A stretch of DNA of 64,000 bases from Enterobacter kobei. Lineage in GTDB: Bacteria; Pseudomonadota; Gammaproteobacteria; Enterobacterales; Enterobacteriaceae. The notes beneath the pieces are model-generated. The model was not told where the DNA came from. It made no database searches and saw only the letters and a program-made list of their open reading frames with translations. A program made the translations under genes and the position numbers. This document shows positions 55,194 through 64,000 of the stretch, piece by piece; the first letter of the stretch is position 1; the number at the start of each line of letters is the position of its first letter. The stretch spans positions 1,736,001 to 1,800,000 of the forward strand of contig NZ_CP017181.1 in assembly GCF_001729765.1 (NCBI RefSeq), given 5' to 3'.

Positions 55194-55824
55194 ATACATC
55201 GTCATTGAGGGACTCGAAGGCGCGGGGAAAACCACCGCTCGCGACGTAGTGGTGGAAACGCTGAACGCGCTTGGCGTCACTGACATGGTCTTCACCCGAG
55301 AGCCAGGCGGCACTCAGCTGGCTGAGAAACTGCGCAGCCTGGTGCTGGATATCAAATCTGTTGGCGACGAAGTTATCACTGACAAAGCCGAAGTGCTGAT
55401 GTTCTATGCGGCCCGCGTCCAGTTGGTTGAGACGGTGATTAAACCCGCCCTGGCCGATGGCAAGTGGGTGATCGGCGACCGTCACGATCTGTCCACTCAG
55501 GCGTATCAGGGCGGGGGACGCGGTATTGACCAGACAATGCTGGCAACGCTGCGTAATGCCGTATTGGGTGATTTTCGCCCGGACCTGACGCTCTATCTGG
55601 ATGTCACTCCGGAAGTGGGCCTCAAACGCGCCCGCGCGCGCGGCGAGCTGGATCGCATTGAACAAGAGTCCTTTGATTTCTTTAACCGCACCCGCGCACG
55701 CTATCTTGAGCTGGCCGCGCAGGACAGCTCAATTCGTACCATCGATGCGACGCAATCGCTGGAAGACGTCACGCAAGACATCCAGCAGACCGTTACGCAG
55801 TGGCTACAGGAGCAGCAGGCATGA
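55183..55824 (+). CDS. tmk: Thymidylate kinase
   Basis: A 213-residue enzyme phosphorylating dTMP to dTDP. The P-loop [12 protein letters not shown] lies near 9-20, the DRH-type motif is in [17 protein letters not shown] and a Lid region follows ([12 protein letters not shown]). The ATG overlaps the end of mltG. The gene is essential. It overlaps holB by 4 bases. Confidence 0.97.
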   Translation: MRSKYIVIEGLEGAGKTTARDVVVETLNALGVTDMVFTREPGGTQLAEKLRSLVLDIKSVGDEVITDKAEVLMFYAARVQLVETVIKPALADGKWVIGDRHDLSTQAYQGGGRGIDQTMLATLRNAVLGDFRPDLTLYLDVTPEVGLKRARARGELDRIEQESFDFFNRTRARYLELAAQDSSIRTIDATQSLEDVTQDIQQTVTQWLQEQQA

Positions 55825-56825
55825 AATGGTATCCATGGTTGCGCCCGCACTTTGAACAGCTGATCAACAGCTATCAGGCCGGTCGGGGGCATCATGCGTT
55901 ACTGATTCAGGCATTGCCGGGGATGGGGGATGATGCGCTAATTTACGCCATTACCCGTTTCCTGATGTGCCAGCAGCCTGAAGGGCACAAAAGCTGCGGG
56001 AAATGCCGTGGCTGCCAGCTGATGCAGGCGGGCACGCATCCTGACTATTACACGCTGGCGCCTGAGAAGGGCAAAAGCGCGCTCGGTATTGATGCCGTGC
56101 GTGAAGTCAGTGAAAAACTGTACGAACATGCGCGACTGGGCGGGGCGAAAGTCGTCTGGCTCAACGACGCTGCATTACTGACCGAGGCGGCGGCTAACGC
56201 GCTGCTCAAAACGCTGGAAGAGCCGCCGGAGAAAACATGGTTCTTCCTCTCATGCCGCGATCCGGGCCGATTGGTGGCAACGTTGCGCAGCCGCTGTCGT
56301 CTTCATCACCTTGCGGTGCCCCAGGAATCATGGTCATTGAGCTGGCTAGAACGCGAGGTGACAACGTCACAGGAAGGTGCGCTCTCTGCGCTTCGCCTGA
56401 GCAGCGGCGCGCCCGCAGCGGCGCTGGCATTACTGCAACCCGATGTCTGGTCGCAGCGAGAAACGCTCTGTAAGGCCGTCGAGGCTTCGCTCAACAGCCA
56501 GGACTGGTTGAGCTTGCTGCCTGCACTGAATAGCGATCGGGCCGTTGAGCGTTTGCACTGGCTGGCGTCCTTACTTTTGGATGCGCTAAAGCTCCAGCAG
56601 CGGGCAACGCTACTGACAAACCCGGACGCGTGGCCACTGGTGAACCTGCTGGCGAGCCGCCTTTCAGGAACGTCCTTGCACGCTATCCTTCATGATATCT
56701 GCGAAAGCCGGGAACAGCTTTTAACCGTAACGGGTCTTAATCGCGAGCTGTTACTGACCGACCAGTTACTGCGTATTGAACATTACCTGCAACCAGGCGT
56801 TACGCCGCCTGTTTCCCATCTCTGA
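55821..56825 (+). CDS. holB: DNA polymerase III delta-prime subunit HolB
   Basis: A 334-residue clamp-loader subunit, same length as E. coli HolB. It has an AAA+ fold with a degenerate P-loop ([14 protein letters not shown]), a zinc site (CGKCRGC) and the arginine-finger SRC region ([11 protein letters not shown]). It helps open the beta clamp. The ATG overlaps the tmk stop (ATGA). The residues between about 170 and 270 vary most from E. coli. Confidence 0.96.
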   Translation: MKWYPWLRPHFEQLINSYQAGRGHHALLIQALPGMGDDALIYAITRFLMCQQPEGHKSCGKCRGCQLMQAGTHPDYYTLAPEKGKSALGIDAVREVSEKLYEHARLGGAKVVWLNDAALLTEAAANALLKTLEEPPEKTWFFLSCRDPGRLVATLRSRCRLHHLAVPQESWSLSWLEREVTTSQEGALSALRLSSGAPAAALALLQPDVWSQRETLCKAVEASLNSQDWLSLLPALNSDRAVERLHWLASLLLDALKLQQRATLLTNPDAWPLVNLLASRLSGTSLHAILHDICESREQLLTVTGLNRELLLTDQLLRIEHYLQPGVTPPVSHL

Positions 56826-56835
56826 GAGAGACATT

Positions 56836-57630
56836 ATGTTTTTAGTCGACTCACACTGCCATCTTGATGGCCTGGATTATCAATCCCTTCACAATGACGT
56901 GGATGACGTGCTGGCAAAAGCCGCTGCCCGCGATGTGAAATTTTGTCTTGCCGTGGCGACGACGTTGCCGGGGTACCGCGCCATGCGTGAGCTGGTGGGC
57001 GTTCGCGATAACGTGGTGTTCTCCTGCGGCGTGCATCCGCTGAACCAGGATGAAGCGTACGATGTTGATGAGTTACGCCGACTGGCTGCGGAAGAGGGCG
57101 TCGTGGCGATGGGTGAAACCGGGCTGGACTATTTTTACACGCCAGAAACGAAACCGCGCCAGCAGGAATCTTTCCGCAACCATATCCGCATTGGCCGCGA
57201 GCTGAACAAACCGGTCATCGTGCATACCCGTGATGCACGCGCCGATACGCTGGCGATCCTCCAGGAAGAAAAGGTGACGGATTGCGGTGGCGTACTACAC
57301 TGTTTCACAGAAGACAGAGAAACGGCGGGTAAACTGCTTGATCTAGGGTTTTATATTTCGTTTTCCGGGATCGTGACGTTCCGTAATGCAGAGCAGCTGC
57401 GTGATGCTGCGCGTTATGTTCCGCTCGACCGCATTCTGGTAGAAACAGACTCTCCGTATCTGGCACCGGTACCGCATCGCGGGAAAGAGAACCAGCCAGC
57501 CATGACGCGAGACGTTGCGGAATACATGGCCGTGCTTAAAGGCGTCAGCATCGAAGAGCTGGCCCGCGTCACGACGGAAAACTTCTCTGCGCTGTTCAAT
57601 ATCGACCCCGCCCGCCTGCAATCTGTCTGA
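56836..57630 (+). CDS. ycfH: TatD family metal-dependent hydrolase YcfH
   Basis: A 264-residue TIM-barrel hydrolase. Metal ligands are in DSHCHLDGL near 6-8, GETGLDYF, VHTRDAR and LVETDSPYLAP. YcfH belongs to the TatD DNase family; its physiological substrate is not settled. The ATG at 56836 is preceded by GAGAGAGACA and matches the E. coli start; an in-frame start within holB was rejected. It closes the pabC operon. Confidence 0.93.
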   Translation: MFLVDSHCHLDGLDYQSLHNDVDDVLAKAAARDVKFCLAVATTLPGYRAMRELVGVRDNVVFSCGVHPLNQDEAYDVDELRRLAAEEGVVAMGETGLDYFYTPETKPRQQESFRNHIRIGRELNKPVIVHTRDARADTLAILQEEKVTDCGGVLHCFTEDRETAGKLLDLGFYISFSGIVTFRNAEQLRDAARYVPLDRILVETDSPYLAPVPHRGKENQPAMTRDVAEYMAVLKGVSIEELARVTTENFSALFNIDPARLQSV

Positions 57631-57775
57631 TACACCTGTTTTTTTTAGGCTCGTAATTAATAAACAAAACGAGTAAAGTTCACCGCCTCATTTGGGGCGG
57701 TGAGGATGTATTTAGACACATCCAGACATGCTTTTTGTAAATAACTGCAAGTTTTTCGTCCGTCTTAAGCTGAAA

Positions 57776-57791
57776 CGTGATAGCCGTCAAA
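57776..57791 (+). promoter_or_regulatory. CRP site of ptsG
   Basis: CGTGA-TAGCCG-TCAAA, the same site as known for E. coli ptsG. It is centred about 40 bases before the expected start near 57824, the class II position. Confidence 0.75.
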
Positions 57792-57806
57792 CAATCCCAG
57801 AGGGAA

Positions 57807-57831
57807 TTATTTTACTCTGTGTAATAAATAA
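57807..57831 (+). promoter_or_regulatory. Mlc operator of ptsG
   Basis: A near-palindrome with outer arms TTATTTTAC and GTAATAAATAA that covers the expected -10 and start. It matches the E. coli ptsG Mlc site as I recall it. A second related AT-rich motif (CTCGTAATTAATAAAC near 57650-57665) is at the place of the distal Mlc site. Confidence 0.75.
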
Positions 57832-57907
57832 AGGGCGCTTAGATGTCCTGTCCACGGCACGGTACTCCCCCCGGGCCAATGCGTGAAAGCGTAAAAAAAG
57901 CACAAAT

Positions 57908-57927
57908 ACTCAGGAGCACTCTCAATT
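57908..57927 (+). promoter_or_regulatory. SgrS target region over the ptsG ribosome site
   Basis: ACTCAGGAGCACTCTCAATT directly before the ATG is the conserved stretch that pairs with the sugar-phosphate stress sRNA SgrS in E. coli. It includes the AGGAG ribosome site, so pairing blocks translation and exposes the mRNA to RNase E. Confidence 0.8.
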
Positions 57928-59361
57928 ATGTTTAAGAATGCATTTGCTAACCTGCAAAAGGTCGGTAAATCGCTGATGCTGCCAGTATCCGTACTGCCTA
58001 TCGCAGGTATCCTGCTGGGTGTCGGTTCTGCAAACTTCAGCTGGCTGCCAGCCGTAGTTTCCCATGTGATGGCCGAAGCAGGCGGTTCCGTCTTTGCTAA
58101 CATGCCTCTGATCTTCGCGATCGGTGTGGCGCTGGGCTTCACCAATAACGACGGCGTTTCTGCGCTGGCTGCAGTGGTTGCCTACGGCATCATGGTGAAA
58201 ACCATGGCTGTGGTTGCGCCTCTGGTTCTGCATTTACCGGCAGAAGAGATTGCCGCGAAACACCTGGCAGACACCGGTGTTCTGGGCGGTATCATCTCCG
58301 GTGCGATTGCAGCGTATATGTTTAACCGCTTCTATCGCATCAAGCTGCCTGAGTATCTGGGCTTCTTCGCGGGCAAGCGTTTCGTTCCGATCATCTCTGG
58401 TCTGGCAGCGATTTTCACTGGCGTGATCCTGTCCTTCATCTGGCCACCAATCGGTTCCGCGATCCAGACCTTCTCTCAGTGGGCTGCTTACCAGAACCCG
58501 GTTGTTGCGTTTGGTATCTACGGCTTCATCGAGCGTTGCCTGGTGCCATTCGGTCTGCACCACATCTGGAACGTTCCATTCCAGATGCAGATTGGTGAAT
58601 TCACCAACGCAGCAGGCCAGGTATTCCACGGTGATATCCCACGTTACATGGCAGGTGATCCAACTGCAGGCAAACTGTCTGGTGGCTTCCTGTTCAAAAT
58701 GTACGGCCTGCCGGCAGCTGCGATTGCAATCTGGCACTCTGCTAAACCAGAGAACCGTGCAAAAGTGGGCGGTATCATGATCTCCGCAGCGCTGACCTCT
58801 TTCCTGACCGGTATCACCGAGCCGATCGAGTTCTCCTTCATGTTCGTTGCGCCGATTCTGTACGTTATCCACGCGATTCTGGCGGGTCTGGCGTTCCCAA
58901 TCTGTATCCTGCTGGGTATGCGTGACGGTACGTCCTTCTCTCACGGTCTGATCGACTTTATCGTTCTGTCCGGTAACAGCAGCAAACTGTGGCTGTTCCC
59001 AATCGTGGGTGCGTGCTATGCCGTTGTCTACTACACCATCTTCCGCGTGCTGATCAAAGCACTGGACCTGAAAACCCCAGGCCGTGAAGATGCAACTGAA
59101 GACAGCAAAGCAGGTGTGACCAGCGAAATGGCTCCGGCCCTGGTTGCAGCGTTCGGTGGCAAAGAGAACATCACTAACCTGGACGCGTGTATCACTCGTC
59201 TGCGTGTGAGCGTTGCCGATGTTGCGAAAGTAGACCAGCCGGGTCTGAAAAAACTGGGCGCAGCGGGCGTGGTTGTTGCAGGTTCTGGTGTTCAGGCAAT
59301 CTTCGGTACTAAATCCGATAACCTGAAAACCGAAATGGATGAGTACATCCGCAACAGCTAA
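57928..59361 (+). CDS. ptsG: PTS glucose transporter subunit IIBC PtsG
   Basis: A 477-residue glucose phosphotransferase permease, same length as E. coli PtsG. The EIIC membrane domain (about 1-380) contains the sugar-binding [15 protein letters not shown] segment. The linker ([15 protein letters not shown]) leads to the EIIB domain, where the phosphorylated Cys is in [13 protein letters not shown] near 421. It couples glucose uptake to phosphorylation by EIIA-Glc. It has a single-gene unit with strong 5' regulation and a terminator. Confidence 0.98.
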   Translation: MFKNAFANLQKVGKSLMLPVSVLPIAGILLGVGSANFSWLPAVVSHVMAEAGGSVFANMPLIFAIGVALGFTNNDGVSALAAVVAYGIMVKTMAVVAPLVLHLPAEEIAAKHLADTGVLGGIISGAIAAYMFNRFYRIKLPEYLGFFAGKRFVPIISGLAAIFTGVILSFIWPPIGSAIQTFSQWAAYQNPVVAFGIYGFIERCLVPFGLHHIWNVPFQMQIGEFTNAAGQVFHGDIPRYMAGDPTAGKLSGGFLFKMYGLPAAAIAIWHSAKPENRAKVGGIMISAALTSFLTGITEPIEFSFMFVAPILYVIHAILAGLAFPICILLGMRDGTSFSHGLIDFIVLSGNSSKLWLFPIVGACYAVVYYTIFRVLIKALDLKTPGREDATEDSKAGVTSEMAPALVAAFGGKENITNLDACITRLRVSVADVAKVDQPGLKKLGAAGVVVAGSGVQAIFGTKSDNLKTEMDEYIRNS

Positions 59362-59380
59362 GCTGTGAGCAGGGGAGACT

Positions 59381-59406
59381 AAGGCAGCCGAATGGCTGCC
59401 TTTTTT
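59381..59406 (+). terminator. Intrinsic terminator of ptsG
   Basis: AAGGCAGCC-GAAT-GGCTGCCTT followed by a T tract, 20 bases after the ptsG stop. Confidence 0.92.
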
Positions 59407-59424
59407 ATTGCTGCTGTTTGTTGT

Positions 59425-59452
59425 GCCGGGTAAGGCGCAGCCGCCACCCGGC
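59425..59452. repeat. REP palindrome between ptsG and fhuE
   Basis: GCCGGGT / ACCCGGC arms with the loop AAGGCGCAGCCGCC between two facing genes. Same family as the unit at 18503. Confidence 0.75.
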
Positions 59453-59459
59453 TAAACAC

Positions 59460-61649
59460 TCAGAAGTCGTAGCTCGCGCTCACCGAGACGTTCAGCGGTG
59501 CGCCATAAACCACATAAGAGCCGACGTAATCGTAATACTCTTTGTCAAACAGGTTGTTGACGTTAGCCTGGACGGCAAACTCTTTGGTGACCTGATAACG
59601 GCTGAACAGGTTAACCAGCCCGTAACTGCCTTGCTCTGCGCGGGATTGTCCCGCCGGGCCGCCGTCCACATCCGTCCACACCTTATTCTGCCAGTTTACG
59701 CCACCGCCCACGGTCAGTTCTGGCAGCATTGGCAGTTGATAACGGGTAAACAGCTTCATGGTTGTGCGCGGCTGATCGGAGCTGACTGCGTTGCCGTTTT
59801 TATCTTCAGCAATGTAGCGGGTTGCGCCGAACGTTAGCTGCCAGTTATCCGTCAGCGCGCCGTTAAGCTCGAACTCAATCCCTTTACTCACCACACCGTC
59901 CAGCGATTCATAAATGGATTCACCGCTCGGCATGTAGGTATAAGTGTTGCTCGCCACGTTATCCTGTTCAATGCGGAAAATTGCCAGCGAGGTGGTCAGG
60001 CGGGTATTGAACCAGTCCGCTTTCACACCGGCTTCATAGCTTTTACCCGTGGTTGGGTCGAGGTAACGACCACTGGCATTACGCTTGTCCTGAGGCTGGA
60101 AGATTGAGGTATAGCTGACGTAAGTCGACCAGTCTTCATTAATGTCGTAGACCAGGCCCGCGTAAGGCGTGACGTCATCTTTGGTACTTTCCAGACGGGT
60201 GTCCGGAGAGCCCGCCGGGTTATAGCGAATGTTATAGTTGGTATAGCGCGCCCCGAGGATCAGGTGCAGCGGATCGGCCAGCGAGAAGCGGGCGGAAGTA
60301 TAGGCCGATGACTGACGGATGTCGTCCTGGCTGTAGAGCTTCCATGGCGTCCACTGAGGATCGGCAATATCCCCGTTCCAGTTTTTGAAATTACCCACGT
60401 CGACCATGCCGTATAACGCATCCGGCATCCTATTGTCATAATGGTTGCGCTGGCGGCTGAAGCTGCCGCCAAACATCATTTCGTGCTGACGGCCAAAGAG
60501 ATCGAATCCACCACGCAGGAAGGCATCAACCGCATCCTGTTTGCGCTCGCCTTTGTTCCAGCCACCATAGCCCACCATGCCTGCACCGGTCGCTTGATCG
60601 GGATAGCCGGACATATACATCAGTTTGCTGTCGAAATTCGTATCAGCATGCATGCCGTTGATGTGGGCTTCCCAGCCGTTGTCAAAGCGCTGAGTCAGGT
60701 TGGCGAAAATGCGGGTGTTGTCTTTATCCGAATATGCCCACTTTGGCGCTACGGTCTGGCTACGATCGTAATGGGTTTTACTCCCGTCGCTGTTCCAGGT
60801 TGGCAATCCGCCCCAGGTCGGATCCTCGGTGTTGCTTTCCTGGTATTCATAGCCGACAGAAAGGGTCGTGCTGTCGGTCACATCCGCATCCACCACGCCG
60901 TAGAGGAATTTTTTACGGTAGTGGTAGTTATCAACAAAGCTGTCGTTATCCTGATAGCCCGTAATCAGGCGGCCGCGTATCTTGCCGGACTCCACCAGCG
61001 GCGCCTGCAGATCCAGCACGTAGCGCTGTTTATCCCAGCTACCGTAGCTGGCACTGACATTACCTTTGAATTCATTGCTGTCTGCATGTTTGCGCACCAT
61101 ATTGACATAGGCCGCCGGGTTTCCCGTCCCGGACATCAGGCCGGTTGCGCCGCGTACCACTTCGATACGGTCATAAATCGCGGTATCGGCGGCAGTATCG
61201 CCGAAGTTCCACACTTCGCTGATGGAGGTCGGCAGGTCATCGTACGTATAGTTACTCACGAAGAATCCGCGTGAGTAAAATACGGTACGGTCGCTGTCCT
61301 GAACCTGCGCCGTCACGCCAGTGGTATTAGTTAACACCTGGCCGATAGACTGCAGGTTTTGATCCGCCATGGGCTGCTGGCTGATGACGCTGACGGACTG
61401 CGGAATATCGCGAGGCACGAGGAGCAGTTTGGTCCCGGTGGTGGTGGTCTTGACGCTGTAGTCCCGATCCTGCCCGTCGGACAAGGCAGGCGCGTTATCG
61501 AAACTGCCATCAACCACAACGGTATCTTCGTCTGTGGAGGCAGCAAAACTCACGGCTGGCATCAATGCCATAGCAATACAGGCTGCCAGCAACGAAGGCG
61601 TTGCGACAGGCTGACGTTGCCCATCCCTGGTATGATGATTGAAAGACAT
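59460..61649 (-). CDS. fhuE: TonB-dependent siderophore receptor, FhuE-type
   Basis: A 729-residue outer-membrane receptor, same length and place as E. coli FhuE, which imports coprogen, ferrioxamine B and rhodotorulate. It has a signal peptide ending near VSFAA, a TonB box (EDTVVVDG), a plug domain with RDIPQSVSVIS and EVVRGATGLMSGTGNPAAYVN motifs in pieces, and a beta-barrel ending in the aromatic SASYDF. ITDNWQLTFGATRYIAEDKNGN-like segments match closely, whereas many extracellular loops differ, so the ligand range may differ. The ATG at 61649 has AAGG eight bases upstream. Confidence 0.9.
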   Translation of the reverse strand: MSFNHHTRDGQRQPVATPSLLAACIAMALMPAVSFAASTDEDTVVVDGSFDNAPALSDGQDRDYSVKTTTTGTKLLLVPRDIPQSVSVISQQPMADQNLQSIGQVLTNTTGVTAQVQDSDRTVFYSRGFFVSNYTYDDLPTSISEVWNFGDTAADTAIYDRIEVVRGATGLMSGTGNPAAYVNMVRKHADSNEFKGNVSASYGSWDKQRYVLDLQAPLVESGKIRGRLITGYQDNDSFVDNYHYRKKFLYGVVDADVTDSTTLSVGYEYQESNTEDPTWGGLPTWNSDGSKTHYDRSQTVAPKWAYSDKDNTRIFANLTQRFDNGWEAHINGMHADTNFDSKLMYMSGYPDQATGAGMVGYGGWNKGERKQDAVDAFLRGGFDLFGRQHEMMFGGSFSRQRNHYDNRMPDALYGMVDVGNFKNWNGDIADPQWTPWKLYSQDDIRQSSAYTSARFSLADPLHLILGARYTNYNIRYNPAGSPDTRLESTKDDVTPYAGLVYDINEDWSTYVSYTSIFQPQDKRNASGRYLDPTTGKSYEAGVKADWFNTRLTTSLAIFRIEQDNVASNTYTYMPSGESIYESLDGVVSKGIEFELNGALTDNWQLTFGATRYIAEDKNGNAVSSDQPRTTMKLFTRYQLPMLPELTVGGGVNWQNKVWTDVDGGPAGQSRAEQGSYGLVNLFSRYQVTKEFAVQANVNNLFDKEYYDYVGSYVVYGAPLNVSVSASYDF

Positions 61650-61741
61650 GATCAAACCCTTAAGAACGGTGAAGGTTGGTAGCATCAGTCCCGCGATCGC
61701 GGTCTGACGTCGTTTTCTATGTTAAAAATGCGCATGAAAAT

Positions 61742-61765
61742 GCAAATGCGAAATATACGCATTGC
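61742..61765. promoter_or_regulatory. Near-palindrome upstream of fhuE
   Basis: GCAAATGCG-AAATATA-CGCATTGC, a 19-bp perfect core (AATGCG-N7-CGCATT) 93 bases before fhuE. Another AATGCGCAT copy sits at 61726-61735. This is a poor match to the Fur consensus, so the controlling protein is open. The rest of the 350-base gap to hinT shows no good gene; a 73-codon frame (61786-62007) overlaps the hinT start and looks accidental. Confidence 0.45.
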
Positions 61766-61999
61766 CATTAATGCTGTAAACAGATGTGTCGAGCGGAACT
61801 GAAATAATGTTTCAGCCAGTGAATACGCCTGAGCGGTCACTCTTCATTCAGCTGATGAAGATTCAGGAAAGAATTCGGGGGAGAAGGTTGAAAGGACAGG
61901 AGAAACTCGCTCATACTCTTGGATTGTGTCACACAGTCTTCCCGAGAGTGTGTTATCAGCGGACGCACCACGCCAGATTTTACAAAAAAGGAAAAGGTC

Positions 62000-62359
62000 A
62001 TGGCTGAAGAAACGATTTTCAGTAAAATTATCCGTCGCGAAATCCCCTCGGATATCGTCTATCAGGATGAACTGGTGACGGCTTTCCGGGACATTTCCCC
62101 CCAGGCACCCACGCACGTCCTTATCATTCCCAATATTCTGATTCCGACCGTAAATGACGTAAAAACCGAGCACGAAGTGGCGTTAGGTCGTATGCTGACG
62201 GTGGCGGCGAAAATTGCCGAGCAGGAAGGCATAGCGGAAGACGGTTACCGTCTGATCATGAACTGTAATCGTCATGGCGGCCAGGAAGTTTATCATATTC
62301 ACATGCATCTGCTGGGTGGACGTCCTCTGGGGCCGATGCTGGCACACAAAGGTCTTTGA
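62000..62359 (+). CDS. hinT: Purine nucleoside phosphoramidase HinT
   Basis: A 119-residue HIT-family enzyme, same length as E. coli HinT (YcfF). The HIT motif is [11 protein letters not shown] near 99-106, whose middle His is catalytic. It hydrolyses adenosine phosphoramidates and acyl-AMP. AGGAAAAGG precedes the ATG. The gene starts a hinT-ycfL-lpoB-thiK series. Confidence 0.96.
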   Translation: MAEETIFSKIIRREIPSDIVYQDELVTAFRDISPQAPTHVLIIPNILIPTVNDVKTEHEVALGRMLTVAAKIAEQEGIAEDGYRLIMNCNRHGGQEVYHIHMHLLGGRPLGPMLAHKGL

Positions 62360-62360
62360 C

Positions 62361-62735
62361 ATGTTTAAAGGGCGTATTGCAGCGCTGGTAATGACGATGA
62401 TGATTGTGGGATGCAGCACGCGCCCGGCGATCCCCGTGAGCGATGAACAGACGCTGGTGATGGAGTCCTCCGTGCTGGCGGCGGGTATTACGGCGCAACA
62501 GCCCGCGTTAACCGTCAGTGAAATTAAGTCTTCAGCCTCCTCTGCGCTCTTTAACGAACGAAATGAACCCGTGACGGTCCACTACCGTTTTTTCTGGTAT
62601 GACGTAAGAGGTCTTGAAATGCATCCGCTGGAGGCGCCGCGCAGCGTCACCCTTCCGGCGAGGTCGTCGGTAACGATCTATGACAGCGCCAGCTATTTGG
62701 GTGCACATAAGGTAAGACTTTATCTTTATCTGTAA
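62361..62735 (+). CDS. ycfL: YcfL family lipoprotein
   Basis: A 124-residue lipoprotein. The signal FKGRIAALVMTMMIVGC has a lipobox ending at Cys, followed by STRPAIPVSDEQTLVMESS. The DUF1425 body closely follows E. coli YcfL (FNERNEPVTVHYRFFWYDVRG). Function unknown; its co-occurrence with lpoB suggests a wall-associated role. It begins one base after the hinT stop. Confidence 0.93.
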   Translation: MFKGRIAALVMTMMIVGCSTRPAIPVSDEQTLVMESSVLAAGITAQQPALTVSEIKSSASSALFNERNEPVTVHYRFFWYDVRGLEMHPLEAPRSVTLPARSSVTIYDSASYLGAHKVRLYLYL

Positions 62736-62745
62736 GGGGTGAACT

Positions 62746-63393
62746 TTGATTAAAAATTTGAGCCGTTATGCTCTCGTGACAGCTTTCGCTCTGTTTCTGG
62801 CAGGGTGTGTGACCCGTACTGAACAGCCTGCACCTGTAGAAGAGGCTAAACCGGGTACTGAGCAGCCGACAACGCCAACGGAGCCACAGCCAACCGTGCC
62901 GTCTGTACCGTCCATTCCGTCACAGCCTGGTCCAATTGAGCACCCGGACCAGACGTCACAGCCTACGCCGCGCGTGCGCCATTATGACTGGAACGGTGCA
63001 ATGCAACCGATGGTCGGTAAAATGCTGCAGGCACAGGGCGTGACGGCAGGCGGCGTGCTGCTGGTCGACAGCGTTAACAACCGTACTAACGGTTCGCTGA
63101 ACGCGGGCGAAGCGACGGAAACCCTGCGCAATGCCCTGGCGAACAACGGCAAGTTTACGCTGGTCTCTGCTCAGCAGCTTGCGGTGGCCAAACAGCAACT
63201 CGGCCTGTCGCCGCAGGATAGCCTCGGCACCCGCAGCAAGGCGATTGGGATTGCCCGCAACGTTGGCGCCCAGTATGTGCTGTACTCTAATGCGACCGGC
63301 AACGTGAATACCCCAGCCCTGCAGATGCAGCTGATGCTGGTTCAGACAGGCGAAATTATCTGGTCAGGTAAAGGTGCGGTTACGCAACAATGA
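62746..63393 (+). CDS. lpoB: Penicillin-binding protein activator LpoB
   Basis: A 215-residue outer-membrane lipoprotein that crosses the periplasm to stimulate PBP1B. The lipobox ends at Cys21 (FLAGC). A proline-rich flexible region (about 27-72, [20 protein letters not shown]) leads to the globular domain ([15 protein letters not shown] onward). The start is TTG at 62746, with AAGGGG six bases upstream; no ATG fits the conserved N terminus. thiK overlaps its end. Confidence 0.94.
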   Translation: MIKNLSRYALVTAFALFLAGCVTRTEQPAPVEEAKPGTEQPTTPTEPQPTVPSVPSIPSQPGPIEHPDQTSQPTPRVRHYDWNGAMQPMVGKMLQAQGVTAGGVLLVDSVNNRTNGSLNAGEATETLRNALANNGKFTLVSAQQLAVAKQQLGLSPQDSLGTRSKAIGIARNVGAQYVLYSNATGNVNTPALQMQLMLVQTGEIIWSGKGAVTQQ

Positions 63394-64000
63394 CAGCACG
63401 CGTGATGCGATCCTGACGCGCTATTTTCCGCAGTACCGCCTTATCGCGCCGCAGGCCCACTCCGGGCTTGGCGGCGCGAGTTGTATTCTGGAGCAGGGTG
63501 CGCACCGTCTGGTCTTACGGCATAATCACGATCCCTTCGCGCCCGCTTTCCATTTTCGTCGTCAGTTTCGTGCCCTCAGACGTCTTCCGTCGGATCTCGT
63601 GCCGGAACCCCGTTTTTTCCGACAGGGCTGGATGGCCGTCGACTATCTTGAGGGCGAGGTGAAAAGCGCGCTGCCGGACACCCCGGAGCTCGCGGCGATG
63701 CTGTATCATCTGCACCAGCAACAGCGTCTGGGGTGGCGAATCGCGTTACTTCCGCTGCTTGAGCACTACTGGCAGCAAGCCTCCCCGAAAAGACGTACCC
63801 CAGTCTGGCTTGCGCATCTCAAACGGCTGCGTAAAGCGGGCGAGCCGCAACCGATTCGGCTCTCACCGTTACATATGGATGTGCACGCCGGGAACATTGT
63901 GCATACGTCAGGAGGAGCCAGACTTATTGACTGGGAATATGCCGGAGACGGCGATGTGGCGCTGGAGTTGGCCGCGGTCTGGACGGAAAGTGACGCCGCG
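63374..64000 (+). CDS. thiK: Thiamine kinase ThiK, 5' part
   Basis: The frame opens with GTG at 63374, inside the last 20 bases of lpoB, and runs to the window end (209 codons). It follows E. coli ThiK (YcfN): [11 protein letters not shown], an unusual Gly-loop, the Brenner motif [15 protein letters not shown] with the catalytic Asp, and [17 protein letters not shown] with the metal-binding Asp. It phosphorylates thiamine in salvage. The C-terminal part is outside the window. A GTG start with this overlap is likely but not proved. Confidence 0.9.
   Translation, partial: MRLRNNDSTRDAILTRYFPQYRLIAPQAHSGLGGASCILEQGAHRLVLRHNHDPFAPAFHFRRQFRALRRLPSDLVPEPRFFRQGWMAVDYLEGEVKSALPDTPELAAMLYHLHQQQRLGWRIALLPLLEHYWQQASPKRRTPVWLAHLKRLRKAGEPQPIRLSPLHMDVHAGNIVHTSGGARLIDWEYAGDGDVALELAAVWTESDAA

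Noticed and set aside
60441..61274. Plus-strand frame of about 277 codons in fhuE
   Set aside because: Antisense to a clear TonB-dependent receptor; no motif or ribosome site supports it.
61786..62007. 73-codon plus-strand frame before hinT
   Set aside because: Overlaps the hinT start and ribosome site out of frame, with a basic, motif-free product; likely chance.

Overview
The window is chromosomal DNA of a motile enteric gamma-proteobacterium. Nearly every gene has a close E. coli K-12 counterpart in the same order as the E. coli opgC-to-thiK segment. Residue differences and the extra loci suggest Enterobacter or a near relative (Lelliottia, Leclercia); the sequence alone does not fix the genus.

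Layout. 1-5 kb: the osmoregulated periplasmic glucan genes opgC (cut by the window edge) and opgGH, then yceK. 5.2-16 kb: mostly minus-strand genes (msyB, mdtG, lpxL, yceI, yceJ, a short yceO, solA, bssS, SOS-controlled dinI, pyrC, yceB, mdtH) with trhO on the plus strand. grxB, which lies between yceB and mdtH in E. coli, is absent. 16-20 kb: rimJ, yceH, mviM, murJ. 20-31.7 kb: a complete flagellar block, flgNMA (minus) and flgBCDEFGHIJKL (plus), with a FlhDC-like box and two sigma-28 promoters. 31.7-34 kb: a divergent MFS exporter/LysR pair inserted between flgL and rne. 34-38.7 kb: rne with its long 5' leader, and rluC. 38.7-40 kb: an intact IS481-type insertion sequence that landed in a REP palindrome between rluC and maf. 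40-47 kb: maf, then yceD-rpmF-plsX-fabH-fabD-fabG-acpP-fabF. 47-53 kb: a six-gene chaperone-usher fimbrial operon inserted between fabF and pabC. 53-64 kb: pabC-mltG-tmk-holB-tatD, ptsG with Mlc and CRP sites and an SgrS-type target, fhuE, hinT-ycfL-lpoB-thiK (thiK cut by the window end).

The accessory parts are the MFS/LysR pair, the IS element and the fimbrial operon. Everything else is conserved core genome with much of its regulation readable: LexA, PurR with the pyrC start-switch leader, sigma-28, FlhDC, Mlc and CRP sites, and many intrinsic terminators. REP palindromes sit in at least four intergenic gaps. I found no tRNA, rRNA, prophage or CRISPR array, and no obviously broken gene. 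I see no convincing wholly new system. The most novel items are the perfect dyad before the LysR gene, the doubled terminal repeats of the IS, the fimbrial operon and the palindromic cluster before fhuE.
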